Assembly: GCF_910596095.1 (NCBI RefSeq)
Contig: NC_056544.1
Coordinates: forward strand, 15,795,155-15,859,154
Direction of reading: 5' to 3'
DNA from: Thunnus maccoyii
Lineage: Eukaryota; Chordata; Actinopteri; Scombriformes; Scombridae
Length of the DNA stretch: 64,000 nt
The notes beneath the pieces were generated by a model, which made no database searches, had not been told where the DNA came from, and worked only from the letters and a program-made list of their open reading frames with translations. A program made the position numbers and the translations under genes. Shown piece by piece: positions 60,221 through 64,000 of the stretch. Every line of letters starts with the position of its first letter. The first letter of the stretch is position 1.

Positions 60221-63200
60221 TAAAAAAAGTCCACTTTACCACTTTATCGCAGAAAATGTGCTATACAATACTAGTAAATGGTCACAGGTGCCCTCATTAG
60301 CCAGCATTATTTTCATGGTTGCAAGAGCAGGCAAAAACATACTGTTGTGGCATGTGTCCATATGAGGGGCAGAAGAACTCAAAACAAGCTGACAGAAACA
60401 CCAATCAATAAAGTTGTTATCAGTAGCAACTTGTTAGCGAACAGATGCCTACTTACACATCCAGAAGACATGCAGCAACATTAGCATTCATTTGGAGTTA
60501 CATTTCTGGCTATTTAACAAATAAATATCAAATATTTACTCTCTTTTTGTTTCATTTTGGTCTCCACCAACTCTTAAGAACATTATCCGCATTTTTCACT
60601 TGTTGAATGTTTGACATTCATAAGCTATTAGTTAAGTTTGTCTGGCGTCTGTTTGGTGGCTTACAGTAGAGTTGGGAAGTAACCTCTACATTTCCAGTAA
60701 TGAGTGTAATTATAGTTAGCAATCCCAACAACTCTCTGTAATTTCAGGACTTTGGCCATTTGACCTTGTTGCATTGCCAGATCTACGTACAGCTGGAAGT
60801 GAGCCAATGCGGCTTGCCTCCACCAAAGTGGAGAAAAAGGCCTTCTGGTAACTCCAGTTGTCTCATTAATATGCTGTGTGTTAGCTGGCTAATTATCTTC
60901 TGTTAATCTTACACTCGGGAACCACCTGCTTTTGTTCAGACTTTGAGGATTTGTGACGTGGCTTCTGGCATGCTGCATGCCGTCATTGGGGGTAATTGAT
61001 AGCTGTGGATGGTCAATAAAAACCTCCAAATAGGAGAATGGCTGCTTATTAAATCACTGTGTCTCCTTTTCTATCTCTACAGGTGTAAAATACAGACCTT
61101 GACTTTTGATTGTACACTAAATGTGTGTGTGGCTGTAAAACCAGAACAACAGGCTAAAACGCTGTGCTGTGCCAAGTACAGTGATAAGTCTCTGTGAGAA
61201 CACCACCACGAGCAAAACCCTTTTACATTACATGTAGTCATTTGATTTAAGGTTAATATAAAAACCTTGAGAAATGGAACTTAAAAGAAATGGAAACTTG
61301 TGTTGACGTGTATATGATATGATACACAAAATAAAATAAATAAAATAACAAGGTGGAATCACAGAAAAACAAGAGTTAATTTTTTACACATGAAAAAACA
61401 TGTTATCAAAGCAAGTTCCCTGTTTATTTGCTCATTAATTTAATTAATTTAATTGTTTTTCAGCAGTTTTACATAATTTGGTCATTAAATGCCGGGTGCT
61501 TTCCCTCTCAGCAGAGCTCAAAGACTTTGTGAGATGCCAGGATAACAGTGCCCGGTGTCAGTGTCGCTTACCCTGTGATTGGCATATGGCAGGCCATGTG
61601 ACACAGCCAGCATGACGGTGAGATCAGCGTAATCAAGAGGCCATGAAGAGACACTGCATTCACACAACCAGGCAATGAATTGCTCCTGCCTTTTCATCTT
61701 CAGATCTGCAGTTTCTCTGGTGATTAATGCAACGTTAGAAGGCATACAGCTTGACAGTATCATAAAATTTGATTTGACATAATGCATGTAATGATGAGAA
61801 AGGGATTCACGCATCTGCTATATCAGAGCTTTATCCTCTTGTTCTGTGCAAAGAAGTAGTTAGAACAAAGAGATTGTTGAGCAGATCAATGTAGGAGGAT
61901 TATATTTATTTTCCTTCGGTTGACTTTACTGGGAAACTGTGAGCTCCTTGCACAGGACAACAGGACTCAAGTGGCCATAGAGGAGAGGAGTGTGCACAAG
62001 GAGTTGTGGAAGAAGAAGAGCACTTGTTCTATTTTCGAATTTCCTCAGAGGGCTAATTATCCACTAGCTTTTATTACACAGTGAATGGGGAAGCAGTATT
62101 GACCTCGACATACTCAGTCTAATAATAAAGCTTACATATTGATCCGGTGCTGGAACGCTTAGTGCTGCAGATTTCAGTCATATCTGTGCGGGACTGTTTC
62201 TTCCATAAACCGGGATTTGAACACGTAATTTTCTGGTTCTACCATGCCGCCTGTGCTCTACCTGGTTCAGTGTCTGCCGGTGCAGAGAGTACAGTCAAAG
62301 AGGCTTATAGCCATCCGCTCTAATGAGGCTTTGCACACTCCAGGCCCCCCCGTCAAGAACAATGACCCAGCTGTGTGTGGCCCTTTTTCTCCGTGCTAAC
62401 ATCTGAGTGAACTTTGTTGTCGTTGAACATACAGAAAGCTCTGTGAACGGGTCAGTGAGTCCTCAGCCGTTTATATAGATTTCGTAGATTTTTGTCACAG
62501 ATGAAACACGGCTGCATGTTATTTATTGCACAGGCTGCACCAGGAACACAGCGTACTCAGGTGTTTCCCAGGCTGTTTGTCAAAGATAAAGCAGAACAAA
62601 ACTTGCATAACGTTTTGGGACACAATAATAGAAAAACAGGCCTTGTGTATTCAGATTTTCTCTTCTCTGTTGCACATTGCGGCATATGCAGAGTGATTAC
62701 AGTACATTTCAGATCACCAGGCCAGTGTGCCTGAGTGGGAGGCTTCTTATGTTTGAAGTTTGAAAGAGGCTTTAACCACTCATCTAATAATGGAGCCATT
62801 GAGATCCGATGGGGCTTTTGCACAAACTGAACTCACTATGAATAAACAAGCCCCTCTTACATAAACAGCTAGCAAGGCCAGCTCTAATTATCATACAGCC
62901 ACAAACAATCGGCTTCCAACTTGAATTTCATGGTGTCAGAATTGGTTTGGACTTTGTCTTATGATGGGTTTGGACATTCGGTGATATCACTCCTTCACGG
63001 TCTGATTGAGTCATAAAATCAGTTGTAAGTTGTAAACTATAAGTCTGCAAAGAAGTACACGCTACTTCACTGTATGCTTTTCATCCAGTATTAAAAAGCA
63101 ATAATAGGATTAAAAAGTATTTGCATTTCCGATTTCACAGGGTTGCAAGGCACACACGTACCTCTTTGCACGGCTGTACAGTACAACAACCACAAGGTCG

Positions 63201-63430
63201 TTATTCATCAGGTCATCTGGTCATTCCTCCTGCAGGTAAGTCTGGGTAAAGTTCAGAAGCAAGGTTATCAATTAGGTTTCCTAATCTATCGCAGCTGCTT
63301 TTTCATGCTGTTTATGTTAACCCCTGACCTGTCCTTGACCCCGTGACAAGTCAACCAGGGTGCACACAGTTAGCTGAGGACAAAGGTGCAACCTTTACAA
63401 CAAGCTGCCTTATTTTACTCAGAAACTCAA
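60221..63430. other. Gene-free stretch with candidate conserved noncoding segments
   Basis: No exon recognised. Three stretches look like unique, constrained DNA: 60740-61080 (contains TAATTA- and TAATTGATAG-type homeodomain words and CAGCTG), 61500-61810 and 62200-62930 (contains TAATTATC and CCGTC/GTGTGGC blocks). They lack repeats and low complexity and have balanced base composition. Conservation cannot be shown from one sequence. Confidence 0.3.
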
Positions 63431-63433
63431 CTC

Positions 63434-63690
63434 AAAGATTATTGTCATTATCGATTAATCTGTCAATTTTTTTTTATTGATTGAATTGTATAGTCTAAGA
63501 AATGTTAAAAAAATACTGAAAAATTACCTTCACAAGTTCTGTGAACCCAGGGAGACATCTTCAAATGTAATTTTGTCCAACCAAACACTCTTTATATAAT
63601 ATATACAGTATAAACTATATTCTTTACATAAACAGTGTATGACTGTCCAATAGTCCAAAACCCAAAGATATTCAACTGACTGTTTGCTAA
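63434..63690. mobile_element. MITE, AGGGCTGCAACTAACG family, copy 3 (partial)
   Basis: Shares TCATTATCGATTAATCTGTC and CCAAAACCCAAAGATATTCA with copy 2 but lacks the left terminal bases and the right end, and carries an AT-rich insertion in the middle (63590-63640). Confidence 0.55.
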
Positions 63691-64000
63691 ACTTCTACCC
63701 TGAGCTTGGCACAGCAGTCTTGTCAAGTTTTGGACCTAGTCAGTATCCATCGCTGATCTAGAGTTAGGCTACCTTCTTCAGAAGCAGACTACAACCCAAC
63801 ATTTTGTAACTGATCACAAGACGGAAGTGTTGCAAGTTCAGTCATTTTCCATAAAGCTTATCATCATCGTAATGTGCTCTGAATAGTAAGCTGATAATGA
63901 AAAGGAAACTGAAAATAAGACTGGCTTTACATACTTTAATTAATTAAGCCTACTGTCATGATAAAATGATTGATTGTCGAGTACAGCAAGTAAGATGATC
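63691..64000. other. Right edge of window, nothing recognised
   Basis: About 300 bases without gene or nameable repeat. Confidence 0.4.

Noticed and set aside
62195-62285. Possible tRNA on the minus strand (GTGTTCAAATCCC B-box and a TAGAGCAC A-box-like word)
   Set aside because: The acceptor arms do not pair and no proper anticodon stem forms. At best a tRNA-like relic.
48300-64000. dmbx1 homeobox exons
   Set aside because: I looked for the WFKNRRAKFRKK and RRSRTAF blocks on both strands and saw none; the gene is likely beyond the window.
1-64000. CRISPR arrays, operons, endogenous viruses or LTR elements
   Set aside because: Tandem arrays here are micro- or minisatellites. No long direct terminal repeats or capsid, protease or envelope remnants were noticed.

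Overview
The window looks like teleost nuclear DNA, probably from a percomorph fish. The evidence is vertebrate exon-intron structure with long AT-rich introns, three recognisable vertebrate protein genes, four intact eukaryotic tRNA genes, and several interspersed repeat families I know from spiny-rayed fish genomes (recognised by eye, not by search). I see no bacterial features, no CRISPR array and no endogenous virus or LTR element.

Layout. (1) 6-4799, minus strand: the first two coding exons of a small secreted or membrane protein, most likely snorc; its remaining exons lie left of the window. A hAT-like element with an internal minisatellite sits in its intron. (2) 7142-22259, minus strand: a complete gigyf2, 28 coding exons and 1343 codons in an unbroken frame, with a probable noncoding first exon near 24374-24470. 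GIGYF2 is the GYF-domain partner of the cap-binding repressor 4EHP. gigyf2 followed by snorc on the same strand matches the human 2q37 order. (3) 24.5-36 kb: a repeat-rich spacer with LINE 3' ends, an orphan CpG/CRE promoter-like first exon near 28.4-28.5 kb, four single-copy tRNA genes (Pro-AGG, Trp-CCA, Ile-AAT, Gly-TCC) in 2.4 kb, and a decayed L2-type LINE. (4) 36054-41125, plus strand: a complete five-exon kncn (kinocilin). (5) 45789-46406, plus strand: a single-coding-exon two-pass membrane protein matching TMEM275, with a long 3'UTR and upstream ORFs. kncn next to tmem275 matches human 1p33. (6) 48.3-64 kb: no gene seen. It holds fossil repeats, a second large L2-type LINE, and several repeat-free, moderately GC-rich stretches that could be conserved regulatory DNA, plausibly serving dmbx1, which I believe follows TMEM275 in human.

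The window therefore joins two blocks that are separate in human (2q37 and 1p33), and the junction interval contains the tRNA cluster and LINE debris. The three protein genes do not form a pathway: snorc is a cartilage membrane proteoglycan, gigyf2 a ubiquitous translational repressor, kncn a hair-cell kinocilium protein, and tmem275 is uncharacterised. No clearly new system was found. The most useful points are the blocks meeting at a tRNA cluster, a GC-AG intron and an extra in-frame micro-exon in gigyf2, the absence of kcnj13 from gigyf2, an orphan promoter-like exon, and upstream ORFs before tmem275.
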